Source: Intrasporangium calvum (GTDB lineage Bacteria; Actinomycetota; Actinomycetes; Actinomycetales; Dermatophilaceae). Taken from it: 44,195 nucleotides of DNA. The translations under genes and the position numbers were made by a program. Positions 16,070-26,453 of the stretch are shown here, one piece after another (position 1 is the first letter of the stretch; the number at the start of each line of letters is the position of its first letter). Below the pieces are notes generated by a model. That model saw nothing but the letters and a program-made list of their open reading frames with translations, had not been told where the DNA came from and ran no database searches. The stretch covers positions 1-44,195 of the forward strand of contig NZ_JAPFQL010000036.1 in NCBI RefSeq assembly GCF_028446585.1, written 5' to 3'.

Positions 16070-16660
16070 TTACCGCAGGATGCCGTTGCCGACCTTGCGG
16101 CCCCACCACTTGCCGACGCCCCAGGTGTCGCCCGCGTAGGTGGCTGCGACGACGATCAGGGCAACGGCCTCGACCCAGTGGGAGTCGGTGATCGGGTTGG
16201 TGGCGCGCTCCGCGTAGAGCGGGAACTGCGCGAGGTACATGAAGAAGAGGAGGAGTGAGCCGGTCCAGGCGGCGATCTTGAGGCCCGCGCCCGCGAGGAG
16301 CGCGACGCCGATGCCGAGCAGGCCGAACATGAACAGCCAGTCGGACCACGTGCCGGCGATGTTGGCGAAGAACTGACCGAACGGGTTGTCGCCCTCCGCG
16401 CCGCCCTTCATGAAGCCTTGAGCCGGCGTGCCGCCGTTGATCCAGGCCTTCTCGGAGGCCGTGGCGAAGCCGAGGCCGAACAGCTTGTCGACGAACGCCC
16501 AGATGAAGGTCCAGCCCATGACGAACCTGAGGACGGCGAGGGCCCGACGCGCCCAGACCGAGCGGACGATCTCCTCCTGGTAGGTGACGATTCCGTCTGC
16601 TGGGTGCCGCGTGTCGATGTCGTGGACCCGACTGACTTCGTTGTGGTGGATGGTGGCCAT
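16070..16660 (-). CDS. DoxX family membrane protein
   Basis: A 196-residue DoxX-family protein, related to the small subunit of thiosulfate:quinone oxidoreductase and to MavA/DoxX redox membrane proteins. Seen: LRFVMGWTFIWAFVDKLFGLG near residues 43-63, then GTPAQGFM, a span around WLFMFGLLGIGVALLAGAGLK, another LLLFFMYLAQFPL, and a last span VEAVALIVVAATYAG. The arrangement of four spans and the acidic/aromatic first span is usual. ATG 16660 has GGAG 10 nt upstream; ATG 16669 is worse placed. A BlaI/MecI-like palindrome lies about 50 nt upstream, so repression by such a regulator is likely. Its substrate cannot be told from sequence. Confidence 0.82.
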   Translation of the reverse strand: MATIHHNEVSRVHDIDTRHPADGIVTYQEEIVRSVWARRALAVLRFVMGWTFIWAFVDKLFGLGFATASEKAWINGGTPAQGFMKGGAEGDNPFGQFFANIAGTWSDWLFMFGLLGIGVALLAGAGLKIAAWTGSLLLFFMYLAQFPLYAERATNPITDSHWVEAVALIVVAATYAGDTWGVGKWWGRKVGNGILR

Positions 16661-16711
16661 GGATCTCATCTCCAGCTTGAGTAGGTGATCCGGCAGGGCC
16701 TTTGCTGTCGG

Positions 16712-16728
16712 TACTACAGAGTGTAGTA
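16712..16728. promoter_or_regulatory. BlaI/MecI/CopY-like operator overlapping the doxX promoter
   Basis: TACTACAGAGTGTAGTA is a perfect palindrome with a 3-nt centre. Its half-site TACTACA equals that of BlaI/MecI repressor operators. On the minus strand it contains TACACT, a good -10 box for doxX, so a bound repressor would block transcription. No blaI-type gene lies in the window. Confidence 0.65.
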
Positions 16729-16788
16729 GTCAGTCGCGCAGGCGCCCCAACAACGGGCAGTGTGATCTGCGAGTCACTCATCTGCCAG

Positions 16789-16836
16789 GACCGGAACCGG
16801 CCAAGACCGGAACCGGCCAAGACCAGAACCGCCAGA
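16789..16836. repeat. Tandem repeat, 16-bp unit, three copies
   Basis: Two exact copies of GACCGGAACCGGCCAA are followed by a diverged third (GACCAGAACCGCCAGA). They sit between the doxX promoter region and the 3' end of mcrC. Confidence 0.85.
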
Positions 16837-16906
16837 GGCGGTCGACAGGAGGGCGAACGGCCGAGAGAGCAGGACGTCGACCCTCAGGCACTCGGGCGGG
16901 CGAGAG

Positions 16907-18142
16907 TCAGCGGACCCCGGCCCGGATCATCCGGGGCACCTCGAACTCGCCGGGGTACTCGGCCAGCTCGCGCACCAGGTCGGCCAGCGCGTCGATCGAC
17001 CGGGACACGGCGCTGTAGGAGCCGTCGAGCCGGATCGGCCGGCACAGGATGCGGGTGCCGGCGTTGCGGATGACGATCTCGTTCTCCGGCGCCCGGTCGG
17101 TGTTGCAGTGCACGAGAAGGCCAGTCGGCAGGCCCATCGCCGATGTGTAGGCCACGAGGTTGAGGTAGTCGCGCGAGGCGAGGTAGCCGTCCGCGCCCAT
17201 CGAGTAGGACGCATCGCCGACGATGACGACGTCGCTGCCCCGCCGCACGATGAGGTCCGGGGCCATGGTGAGGGCCCGGCCCTCGTCGAGCCAGACGTCC
17301 TCGTCCGCGTCGATGCGCAGCTCCGGCGCGAGCCGGTGGTCGAGCTCCTGCACGATCCAGCGGCGGAACAGGTCGTCCATGTCGACCATGAGGCTGTGCG
17401 CGAGCTGGTCCCCCGCCTCGTGGCTGAGTGACATCGCCTGCAGCACGAGGCGCGACAGGCGCATGGCGTCCGCGTAGTGCTCGTTGAGCCGGGTGATCGG
17501 CACCGGCACGGCGTGCTTGGTCGCCGGCGTGTCGGCCACCCCGTCGAACCGGCCCAGCACCCGCAGCGCCTCACGACGAACCTCCGGCGCGAGCTGCGGC
17601 CACGACAGCATCGCCATCAGCGTGCAGCGGAAGAGCTGGTTCTCGGCGATGTCCGAGGTGAAGTCGTCGTAGCGGCACTGCGGCTCGGCGGCCGACCAGG
17701 GACGCCGCGCGAACTCCTCGACGAGCAGGCGCCCGCGGATCGTGCGCAGATTCTCCTCGCGACCGACATAGCCGTGGACCAGCCCGCGCATCGTGGCCGC
17801 GTCGATGAGCCGGATCGCGAAGTAGGCGACGCCGTCGACGAGTTCGTCGGTGTCGGACCAGGTGACCTGCTCGTGCTCGAACTGCTCTGGGGAGACGCCC
17901 GCGCTGAGCATCGCGAAGAAGTTGGCGACCGAGACGCGCGGCATGACGCGCACGACCAGTCCGGGCACGGCCAGCGCGCCCACCCAGCTCGTCGCGCCGA
18001 TCGTCACCACGTCGGGGTCGGCGGTGGCGTGGATGACGAGCCGCTCCCCCGCCGCCGCCACGAGGGCGGCGCGGGTCTCCCGGTCGAGCCGGACAGGTCC
18101 GGACCGACCGTGCTCCGCGATGGGAGGGAGCTCGATGGTCAC
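16907..18142 (-). CDS. mcrC: McrC-like protein with altered nuclease motif
   Basis: A 411-residue McrC-family partner of the GTPase McrB; in type IV restriction McrC stimulates GTP hydrolysis and supplies the DNA-cutting PD-(D/E)xK domain. The N-terminal beta-rich part (LVIHATADPDVVTIGATSWVG), the VMPRVSVANFFAML segment and GYVGREENLRTIRGRL are typical. In the C-terminal domain Asp296 (in APDLIVRR) and Asp310 are present, but the DxK motif reads Asp-Ala-Ser (GDASYS, 309-314): the catalytic lysine and the following basic residue are both serine. DNA cleavage may be lost or altered. GTG 18142 overlaps the mcrB stop (GTGA); starts further upstream would extend into mcrB. Confidence 0.87.
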   Translation of the reverse strand: MTIELPPIAEHGRSGPVRLDRETRAALVAAAGERLVIHATADPDVVTIGATSWVGALAVPGLVVRVMPRVSVANFFAMLSAGVSPEQFEHEQVTWSDTDELVDGVAYFAIRLIDAATMRGLVHGYVGREENLRTIRGRLLVEEFARRPWSAAEPQCRYDDFTSDIAENQLFRCTLMAMLSWPQLAPEVRREALRVLGRFDGVADTPATKHAVPVPITRLNEHYADAMRLSRLVLQAMSLSHEAGDQLAHSLMVDMDDLFRRWIVQELDHRLAPELRIDADEDVWLDEGRALTMAPDLIVRRGSDVVIVGDASYSMGADGYLASRDYLNLVAYTSAMGLPTGLLVHCNTDRAPENEIVIRNAGTRILCRPIRLDGSYSAVSRSIDALADLVRELAEYPGEFEVPRMIRAGVR

Positions 18143-20991
18143 GACGTTGGCGGCCGCTGCGGGCCGGACGGGATCGCGAGGTCGAACTGGCCGTAGCGGG
18201 CCCGGACGTTCTCCCACCGGAACTGGGCCAGCTCGTGCTCGCGGCCGTAGAGCTGGTCCTCGATGAAGGGATAGACGTTGTAGTCCCAGATCCGGCGCAG
18301 GGTCGACTCGTCGCCGTCGAGGCCCGGCCGCATGAAGTAGGAGTGGCCGATCTGCAGGTGGGGTCCCCGCAGGGCCCGGCGCAGGTCCTCGTTGACCCGG
18401 TCGACGAGGTCGGCCACCCAGACCGGGCCGTCATGGACCTCGAGCCAACGGCGCAGCAGGCCCTCCATGGGTCCGTCGTGCGGCATGAACGGCACGAAGT
18501 CGAACCGCCGCCGCAGCGCGGCGTCGACGAGGGCGATCGAGCGGTCGGCGGTGTTCATGGTGCCGATGAAGTAGAGGTTGGGCGGCAGCTCGAACCCCTC
18601 GTCGGGGCGGTAGGAGGTCTTGACCGAGTGCGACCGGTACTCGAGCAGGAAGAGCAGCTCCCCGAAGACCCGGGGCAGGTTCGCCCGGTTGATCTCGTCG
18701 ATGATCATGATGTGGGGGGTCAGGGGGTCCGCCTCGGCGGCCTCCGCCAGCAGCGCCAGCGGGCCCTTGCGCAGCTCGTAGACCATCTGCCCCTGGTGGT
18801 CGATCTGGGGCCGGAACCCTTCGAAGAAGTCCTCGTAGGAGCTGCTGGGGTGGAACTGGACGATGTCCCGCTTGGCCGGGTCCGGCTGCAGCGCCTGGGC
18901 GAACCGCTGGGCGAGGTAGGTCTTGCCGGTGCCGGGAGGGCCGTAGAAGATGACCTGCTTCTTCTCCTCGAGCAGCGAACGGATCTCGCGGAGGAACTCC
19001 TCACCGATGAGCAGCTCCTTGGCTGCCTCGCCGAGGGCGTCATGGTCCGGCATGAGTGCCTTGTCGGACCGGCGCATGAGCCAGTAGGCCAGCTGGGCCT
19101 GACCCCACGGGTCGTCGGGCAGGAGCGGGTCGAGGACCTGGCGCAGCAGCGCGTTGGTCTCGACGTGCATCCGGCCGCGGGACTTGCCCTCGGTCCAGCG
19201 GGCGGGCCCGCCGAGCCGGGCGAGCATCGCGATCTTGCCCGACTCGCCCGCCAGGGTGAAGAGGGGCAGCCAGTGCTCGGGGTGGGCGATCGCGAAGAGC
19301 TTCATGATGACGCTCTCGCTGAAGCCCTGAACCGGCAGGTCGTCGGTGCCGAGCACGGAGTTGATCCGCTCCTCGTCGCGGCCCTCCCCCCAGAGCAGCT
19401 CGCGGACCATCAGGCGCAGCTCGTCGATCCCGGCGGCGTCGAGCGCGTTGATCGAGCTGATCAGGACCGACTGCGCGCCGATGTCGCCGTAGCCGCGGGT
19501 GGAGACGACGCGCTTGAAGGTCGGCAGGTCGAAGGTCTCGAGGCCTTCCTTGGACAGGGCGGCGGAGAAGACGCGCCGTTGCTCCTGGTGCCAGGCGTCG
19601 CGCTCGTTGGGATAGGGCCGCTCCGCCTTGAAGATCTCGACCTCGGACTCGAGGTCGGCCATGCTGGTCAGCTCGAGGCTCGGGTCCTCGGGGCCGCCGC
19701 GCTGGCTCGACGAGATGAAGCGGAGCAGCGGCGTCAGGGCGCGCGCCGTGGTGGCGATGTCGTCGGCGAAGTCGGCCCGGCCGAGGGCCGTGTCGTCCTT
19801 CCACCACTTGCCGACGAAGGTCTCACCACCGGGGTAGTCGCGGCCGACGGGCTCGATCAGGCCCTCGGCGGCGGGCCTGCCGTCGTCGTGGACCCGGAGG
19901 AAGGTGACGCCGCGGGGCAGGTGGCCCTGGAGGAGCGCACCGACCTCGCGGTGCTGGTCGTCGCTCTCACCCTCCCAGCCGCCGTGCAGGCCGAAGGCGA
20001 CCCCCGCTGGCGTCACCCAGAGCCGGAAGCCGGGTGCGCCGGCGCCCCCGACGAGGATCCACGAGGCGTAGAGGTCGGCACGGTAGGGCGAGTCGTCAAC
20101 AGCGTGCTGCTGCAGCGCGAGCGTCGGGGCCTCGAGGTAGAGCCCGGTCTCCGCCGAGAGCCGCTCGATGAGGCTGTCGGAGATGTGATCGGCCTCGCCA
20201 CGCAGCTGCCGGGCGAGGTCGGCGGCGCGCTCCTGGTGCTTGTCGTTGGCGTAGCCGGTCGTCGGGCGGTACTCGGCCGCGAGCTCGGCAGCCTCGACGC
20301 AGACGTCGATGACCTTCGGGGCGACCCCGACGAAGGCCTGCGTCTCCTTGAACCACCAGAGGATGCGGGAGGCGTAGCGCGGGTCGTCGGGCCGGAGGGC
20401 GGAGCAGAGCGCCGCGAAGGCGACGTACCGCTCCGCGTGGGAGAGGCCGCGCTCGAGCCAGCCGAGCCGCTGGAGCATGTGCGGCGCGTTCTCCCACATG
20501 ACCGGCCACTCGCCGCCGTCGTCGGTCGACCAGAAGAGGGACAGGACGTAGGCGGTGTGGGCGGGGCTGGGGCTGCGCTGCCCGCGTGAGCCGGAACGAG
20601 CCAGGAAGGCATCGACGGCGTGGAGCTTGTCCGCCGCGTCCGAGGGTGAGGCGGGAGTCTGCAGGGCGCCGGTCAGCAGCTCCACGACCTCGGCGCGCTC
20701 GTCCTCGCTGCGCCGCACCAACGCGGCGACCCACGGGCCACCGACGGGGCCGAAACCGACGTACGGGCCGTCCTTGCGGGCCCAGTGGCCGAGGGACTCC
20801 TTGAAGGCCATGAGGTCGCCTGAGGCGACGAGGTCCGCGAGAATCTCTCGCAGCTCGCCGTTGCGCGCCGTGCGCTCCGCGTCCATCTCCGCGAACAGTG
20901 CCTTGGCGTCCTGGTCGGCCTCGGCTGCTCGCTCGATGAGCGTGTACTTCGCGCGCCAACGCTTGACGTCGACGCTGTCAGTACGTGTCAT
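18139..20991 (-). CDS. mcrB: McrB-like AAA+ GTPase with long N-terminal region
   Basis: A 950-residue AAA+ protein of the McrB class, the GTP-driven motor of modified-DNA restriction. The C-terminal motor has Walker A GPPGTGKT (684-691, Lys690), Walker B IMIIDEINRAN (Asp765-Glu766) and the McrB guanine-specificity motif MNTADRS (Asn813-Asp816), then arginine-rich ALRRRFDF. E. coli McrB has about 160 residues before its motor; here there are about 640. That part is mostly helical, with a beta-rich block near 310-425 (ASWILVGGAG, FRLWVTPAGVAFGLHGGW) and a helical block near 545-600 (HPEHWLPLF). I do not recognise a known base-recognition domain in it. ATG 20991 has GAGGGAG 5 nt upstream. Confidence 0.88.
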   Translation of the reverse strand: MTRTDSVDVKRWRAKYTLIERAAEADQDAKALFAEMDAERTARNGELREILADLVASGDLMAFKESLGHWARKDGPYVGFGPVGGPWVAALVRRSEDERAEVVELLTGALQTPASPSDAADKLHAVDAFLARSGSRGQRSPSPAHTAYVLSLFWSTDDGGEWPVMWENAPHMLQRLGWLERGLSHAERYVAFAALCSALRPDDPRYASRILWWFKETQAFVGVAPKVIDVCVEAAELAAEYRPTTGYANDKHQERAADLARQLRGEADHISDSLIERLSAETGLYLEAPTLALQQHAVDDSPYRADLYASWILVGGAGAPGFRLWVTPAGVAFGLHGGWEGESDDQHREVGALLQGHLPRGVTFLRVHDDGRPAAEGLIEPVGRDYPGGETFVGKWWKDDTALGRADFADDIATTARALTPLLRFISSSQRGGPEDPSLELTSMADLESEVEIFKAERPYPNERDAWHQEQRRVFSAALSKEGLETFDLPTFKRVVSTRGYGDIGAQSVLISSINALDAAGIDELRLMVRELLWGEGRDEERINSVLGTDDLPVQGFSESVIMKLFAIAHPEHWLPLFTLAGESGKIAMLARLGGPARWTEGKSRGRMHVETNALLRQVLDPLLPDDPWGQAQLAYWLMRRSDKALMPDHDALGEAAKELLIGEEFLREIRSLLEEKKQVIFYGPPGTGKTYLAQRFAQALQPDPAKRDIVQFHPSSSYEDFFEGFRPQIDHQGQMVYELRKGPLALLAEAAEADPLTPHIMIIDEINRANLPRVFGELLFLLEYRSHSVKTSYRPDEGFELPPNLYFIGTMNTADRSIALVDAALRRRFDFVPFMPHDGPMEGLLRRWLEVHDGPVWVADLVDRVNEDLRRALRGPHLQIGHSYFMRPGLDGDESTLRRIWDYNVYPFIEDQLYGREHELAQFRWENVRARYGQFDLAIPSGPQRPPTS

Positions 20992-21005
20992 GGTGCTCCC
21001 TCGTA

Positions 21006-21019
21006 CGCCCCCGGGGGCG
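21006..21019. promoter_or_regulatory. Palindrome in the mcrB leader
   Basis: CGCCCCCGGGGGCG is a perfect 14-bp palindrome, starting 15 nt upstream of the mcrB ATG and just before its ribosome site. It could be an operator or, less likely with no loop, a leader hairpin. Confidence 0.35.
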
Positions 21020-21068
21020 GGGCGTTCTTACTGCTGCAGACGTGGAGGTACGTGCAGGATCGCGGGCT

Positions 21069-21097
21069 AGGTTACCTGCCGGTCCTGCATGGTGGAA
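21069..21097 (-). promoter_or_regulatory. Candidate mcrBC promoter
   Basis: On the minus strand TTCCAC (21092-21097) and TAACCT (21069-21074) are 17 nt apart. The leader to the mcrB ATG would be about 70 nt. Confidence 0.5.
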
Positions 21098-21167
21098 ACG
21101 AAGGAACGTCCCGTTTTGCCCCCGCGCAGGACCGGTGAGGACGCACCGCTGCGGCCCTCGGGACAAT

Positions 21168-21419
21168 TCATCGAGTATGCCGCTGGGCTGGCTCTGCATG
21201 ATCAGCGGGGTCCCCTTCCGGCTGGGTCTCGGGCGGGTCCACGTCGGGCGCGGGAGCGGTGGGCACGGCGACGTCCCATTCGGCCTCGGATGGCTCCGGG
21301 AACGCCCGCTGCCCCTCCGTGTCGGCGGCCCCGCGCTGAGGGCGGACCACGCGCAGCGACGTCAGCCAGGTCGTCGCGAACCCCCCGGCTGCGGCGACGA
21401 TGAGCAGGATCGCCTTCAC
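21168..21419 (-). CDS. Small membrane-anchored protein, unknown
   Basis: An 83-residue protein that I do not recognise. One N-terminal hydrophobic segment (residues 3-20, ILLIVAAAGGFATTWL) precedes a Pro/Asp/Glu-rich tail, probably exposed. GTG 21419 overlaps the stop of the gene before it (GTGA). The last eight residues (PAQRHTR and stop) are encoded by copy 4 of the dispersed repeat, so the element has supplied its C-terminus. The mcrB gene starts about 180 nt downstream with its own promoter. Confidence 0.6.
   Translation of the reverse strand: MKAILLIVAAAGGFATTWLTSLRVVRPQRGAADTEGQRAFPEPSEAEWDVAVPTAPAPDVDPPETQPEGDPADHAEPAQRHTR
21175..21189 (+). repeat. Dispersed GTATGCCGCTG element, copy 4 (3' end of small membrane gene)
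   Basis: Reads GTATGCCGCTGGGCT on the plus strand. On the minus strand it forms the last codons of the 83-residue protein. Confidence 0.75.
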
Positions 21420-21715
21420 CGGACATCACCCCGCGGTGACCGGTCGACGACCGCTCGACGGACCGCCTCCCGGCCGCCGAACCGAGCGGCGACTCCGAAG
21501 GCGGCCAGTGAGCCGGCCACGAAGGAGGCCAGGGCCCAGAGGAAGACACTGGGGAAACCGCCCGAGGCCGACCGCCCCAGCACGCCCAGCAGCAAGGGCA
21601 GGAGTCCCAGCCCCAGCCACCAGGCCCAGCCCATCTCCGTGACCTCTCGGGTCACCGGCCCGGCGCGGTCCGCACGTCCGCCGACGGGGCCGTCGACGTG
21701 GGCGGGCTGCGTCAT
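21416..21715 (-). CDS. Small membrane protein, unknown (two spans)
   Basis: A 99-residue protein with a polar 28-residue N-terminus and two hydrophobic segments, about residues 29-46 (GWAWWLGLGLLPLLLGVL) and 54-76. No family is recognised. The start ATG 21715 is decided by a strong GAGGAGG 4 nt upstream. It overlaps the next small membrane gene by 4 bases, so the two are expressed together. They stand directly upstream of mcrBC on the same strand, but the separate mcrB promoter argues for two units. Confidence 0.62.
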   Translation of the reverse strand: MTQPAHVDGPVGGRADRAGPVTREVTEMGWAWWLGLGLLPLLLGVLGRSASGGFPSVFLWALASFVAGSLAAFGVAARFGGREAVRRAVVDRSPRGDVR

Positions 21716-21780
21716 CGGTCCTCCTCGGAGCTCTGGGGCACGTCGGGACCCGACCGTACCCGGTCGCGCGGCTGGGCGCC

Positions 21781-22290
21781 TCAGGCGGCCTCCGACCCGG
21801 ACGGCGTCGGCAGCGCCGAGACCTCGCCCGGCACCGCGAGCGCCACGCCGAGCAGCGCCATCCCCGTCGCGTCGCAGGCTCGCGCGAAGGCCTGCCGCAG
21901 GGCGAGGTCGTGGTCGGTCGCGGTTGCCGTGCCGGCGCGCGCGATGACGATGACGAGGGCACGCACGCCGTCACGGTGCAGGTCGGCGAGCGCCTCCGAC
22001 AGGTGAGCCTCCGCGACGTCAGGGGGCGACGCGGCGTTGATCCGCTCGAGGGTGAGTGGCTGCATGAGCCGACCGTCGCCTTGGCAGAGCAGCAACGCGA
22101 GGCCGCCGAGGGCGCGGAAGGTCTCGAAGACGGCGAGGTCGACGACCCCTTCGAACAGGTCAGGGTCGGTCATCGGCCGACGGGCCCAGTCGTCCGGCAG
22201 GCTCTCGAAGGGCTGGCGCCGTGCGCGCGGTGGCTCGGATGAGTCGGTCGGGTGCTCGCTCGGGTCGTCCCTCCGGTTCCACGTCGTCAT
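21781..22290 (-). CDS. Protein of unknown function, possible degenerate JAB/RadC-like fold
   Basis: A 169-residue acidic cytoplasmic protein. Residues about 45-165 alternate strands and helices in an order reminiscent of RadC/JAB domains (LALLLCQGDGRLMQPLTL, then VRALVIVIARAGTATATDHD, then GMALLGVALA). The zinc-binding HxHPSG motif is replaced by IARAGT, so no JAB metallo-activity is expected; this resemblance is only a pattern impression. ATG 22290 is preferred to ATG 22302 because the protein then begins with polar, low-complexity residues; neither has a strong ribosome site. It is divergent from xdhA. Confidence 0.55.
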   Translation of the reverse strand: MTTWNRRDDPSEHPTDSSEPPRARRQPFESLPDDWARRPMTDPDLFEGVVDLAVFETFRALGGLALLLCQGDGRLMQPLTLERINAASPPDVAEAHLSEALADLHRDGVRALVIVIARAGTATATDHDLALRQAFARACDATGMALLGVALAVPGEVSALPTPSGSEAA

Positions 22291-22462
22291 GTCCGGCAGC
22301 ATGGCCAGTCCGCCCGGCACCGCGTGCGAGTTGTCCACAGGCCCCGTCAGGAGGCGCGGCCAGCGGCCTCTGCGCGACGCTTCGCGACCGGAAATCCCGT
22401 GCTCGCGCGCACCGGGGCGACGTACGATCGAAGGTATCCCCGAGCCGGTGTTCTGCATGGAT

Positions 22463-22500
22463 AACCAACGGTTCGGAGCGACGCCAACCATGCACGTTGG
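22463..22500. promoter_or_regulatory. Two small dyads upstream of xdhA (candidate operator)
   Basis: AACCAACGGTT (22463-22473) and CCAAC-N7-GTTGG (22484-22500) lie 58-95 nt before the xdhA start, in the 267-base gap shared with the divergent gene. Both contain CCAAC or GGTT elements. No regulator gene is adjacent. The rest of the gap shows only a DnaA box-like TTGTCCACA at 22331-22339. Confidence 0.3.
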
Positions 22501-22557
22501 TCGACGATGTCGTGTCGGCCCGGGTGCGGCGCGCTCGCGACGGTGGGAGGGGTGCGG

Positions 22558-24074
22558 ATGGCAGCAGTGGACGAGGCCGGATCGCCCGGCGCGACGACCC
22601 ACGCCGCCGCGCGCTCTCCAGCGGCCACCGTGAACGGTGCGGCGGTGTCGCTCCGCGGAGTGGGCCCCCAGACCTCCGCCCTGGACTGGTTGCGAGCCCA
22701 GGGACTGACCGCAGCGAAGGAGGGCTGCGCCGAGGGCGAGTGCGGTGCCTGCGCCATCCTCGTCGTCAGACCTGTCCTGGATGGGGTCGATGGCCGGCCG
22801 GCAGACCAGACGCGCGCCGATCGCACGGCTCCCCCGCCCTCGCAGTGGACGGCCGTCAACGCCTGCCTCGTGCCAGCCGCGTCACTCGTGGGGCAGGAGG
22901 TCGTGACCTGCGAGGGCCTCGGCTCGCCGGACGCCCTCCATCCGGTCCAGCGCGAGCTCGCCCTCGGAGGCGGCTCGCAGTGCGGGTACTGCACTCCCGG
23001 CTTCGTCTGCAGCATGGCCGCGGAGTACTACCGCCCCGGCTCGGACGGTTTCGACCTCGAGGCACTCTCGGGCAATCTGTGCCGCTGCACGGGCTACCGG
23101 CCCATCCGGGATGCGGCGCTCGCCCTCGGAAGCCCAGGCGCGGACGACGTCCTCGCCGGACGGTGCCAGCGGCCTGCCCCGAGGCGCTCGAGCCAGCGGG
23201 TCGACGGCCCGGGCGGCACCTACCACCGGGCCGCCGTGCTCGTGGAGGCGTTGGAGCTGCTCGCTGCGAAGCCGGGCGCGATGGTGGTGGCCGGCGGGAC
23301 CGACTGGGGCGTCGAGGTGAACCTGCGTGGTGCACGGCGCGAGGTCCTCATCGGCATCGACGCCGTCCCCGAGCTACGGACTCTTGACGTCGGTGTCGAC
23401 ACCGTCAAGGTGGGTGCGGGTCTCACGCTCTCCGAGATCGAGGGGGCTCTGGGCGACCGCGTGCCGCTGCTCGCGCAGCTCATGCCCCAGTTCGCATCAC
23501 GCCTGATCCGCAACAGCGCGACCCTGGGCGGCAACCTGGCGACCGCCTCTCCCATCGGCGATGCCGCACCGGTCCTCCTCGCCCTGGACGCCACGATCGT
23601 CCTCGCCTCGCTGCACGGTGAGCGCGTGGTCCCGCTGGCCGAGTTCTTCACGGGCTACCGGGAGTCCGTCCTGCGAGCAGGCGAGCTCATCCGCTCCGTT
23701 CTGATCCCCTTGCCCCTCGCCGGCGTGGCGGGCTTCCACAAGATCACCAAGCGCCGCTTCGACGACATCTCGAGCGTCGCGATCGCCACGGCGATCACGC
23801 TGTCGGACGGGATGGTGACCAGGGCGCGGATCGGGCTCGGCGGGGTGGCTCCCACCCCGGTCCGTGCCCTCGCGACGGAGGCTGCGCTCGAAGGCCGCCC
23901 GTGGGACCGGGACACGGTGGAGGCTGCGGCCGCGGTCCTGCGCGGCGAAGGGAGCCCGCTGGACGACCACCGGGCCACCGCGGCATACCGGACCGCGATG
24001 TTGGGCACGTCGCTCCTGCGCCTTCATGCCGACCATCCCACTGACCGTCAGCGACCAACCGTGGAGATGTCGCC

Positions 24075-24078
<4 letters not shown>
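22558..24078 (+). CDS. xdhA: Xanthine dehydrogenase small subunit XdhA ([2Fe-2S] and FAD domains)
   Basis: A 506-residue subunit that passes electrons from the molybdenum site through two [2Fe-2S] clusters to FAD and NAD. The first cluster motif is GCAEGECGACAIL (Cys57, 62, 65) with a fourth Cys in NACLVPA. The second is SQCGYCTPGF plus GNLCRCTGYRP. The FAD domain carries VAGGTDWGVEVNL and the diphosphate loop ATLGGNLATASPIGDAAP. Between the first-cluster cysteines and NACL there is a hydrophilic insert of about 20 residues (VDGRPADQTRADRTAPPP), longer than usual. ATG 22558 has GGGAGGGG 5 nt upstream. The stop overlaps the xdhB start (ATGA). Confidence 0.93.

Positions 24079-26449
<2,371 letters not shown>

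Positions 26450-26453
<4 letters not shown>

Noticed and set aside
14364-16820. Open minus-strand frame of 818 codons
   Set aside because: Shadow of the glycohydrolase gene joined to doxX antisense frame; crosses a terminator hairpin.
18235-20589. Open plus-strand frame of 784 codons opposite mcrB
   Set aside because: Shadow; low-complexity composition.
22331-22339. DnaA box-like TTGTCCACA
   Set aside because: A single copy without clustering, AT-rich element or dnaA/dnaN neighbour; not an origin.
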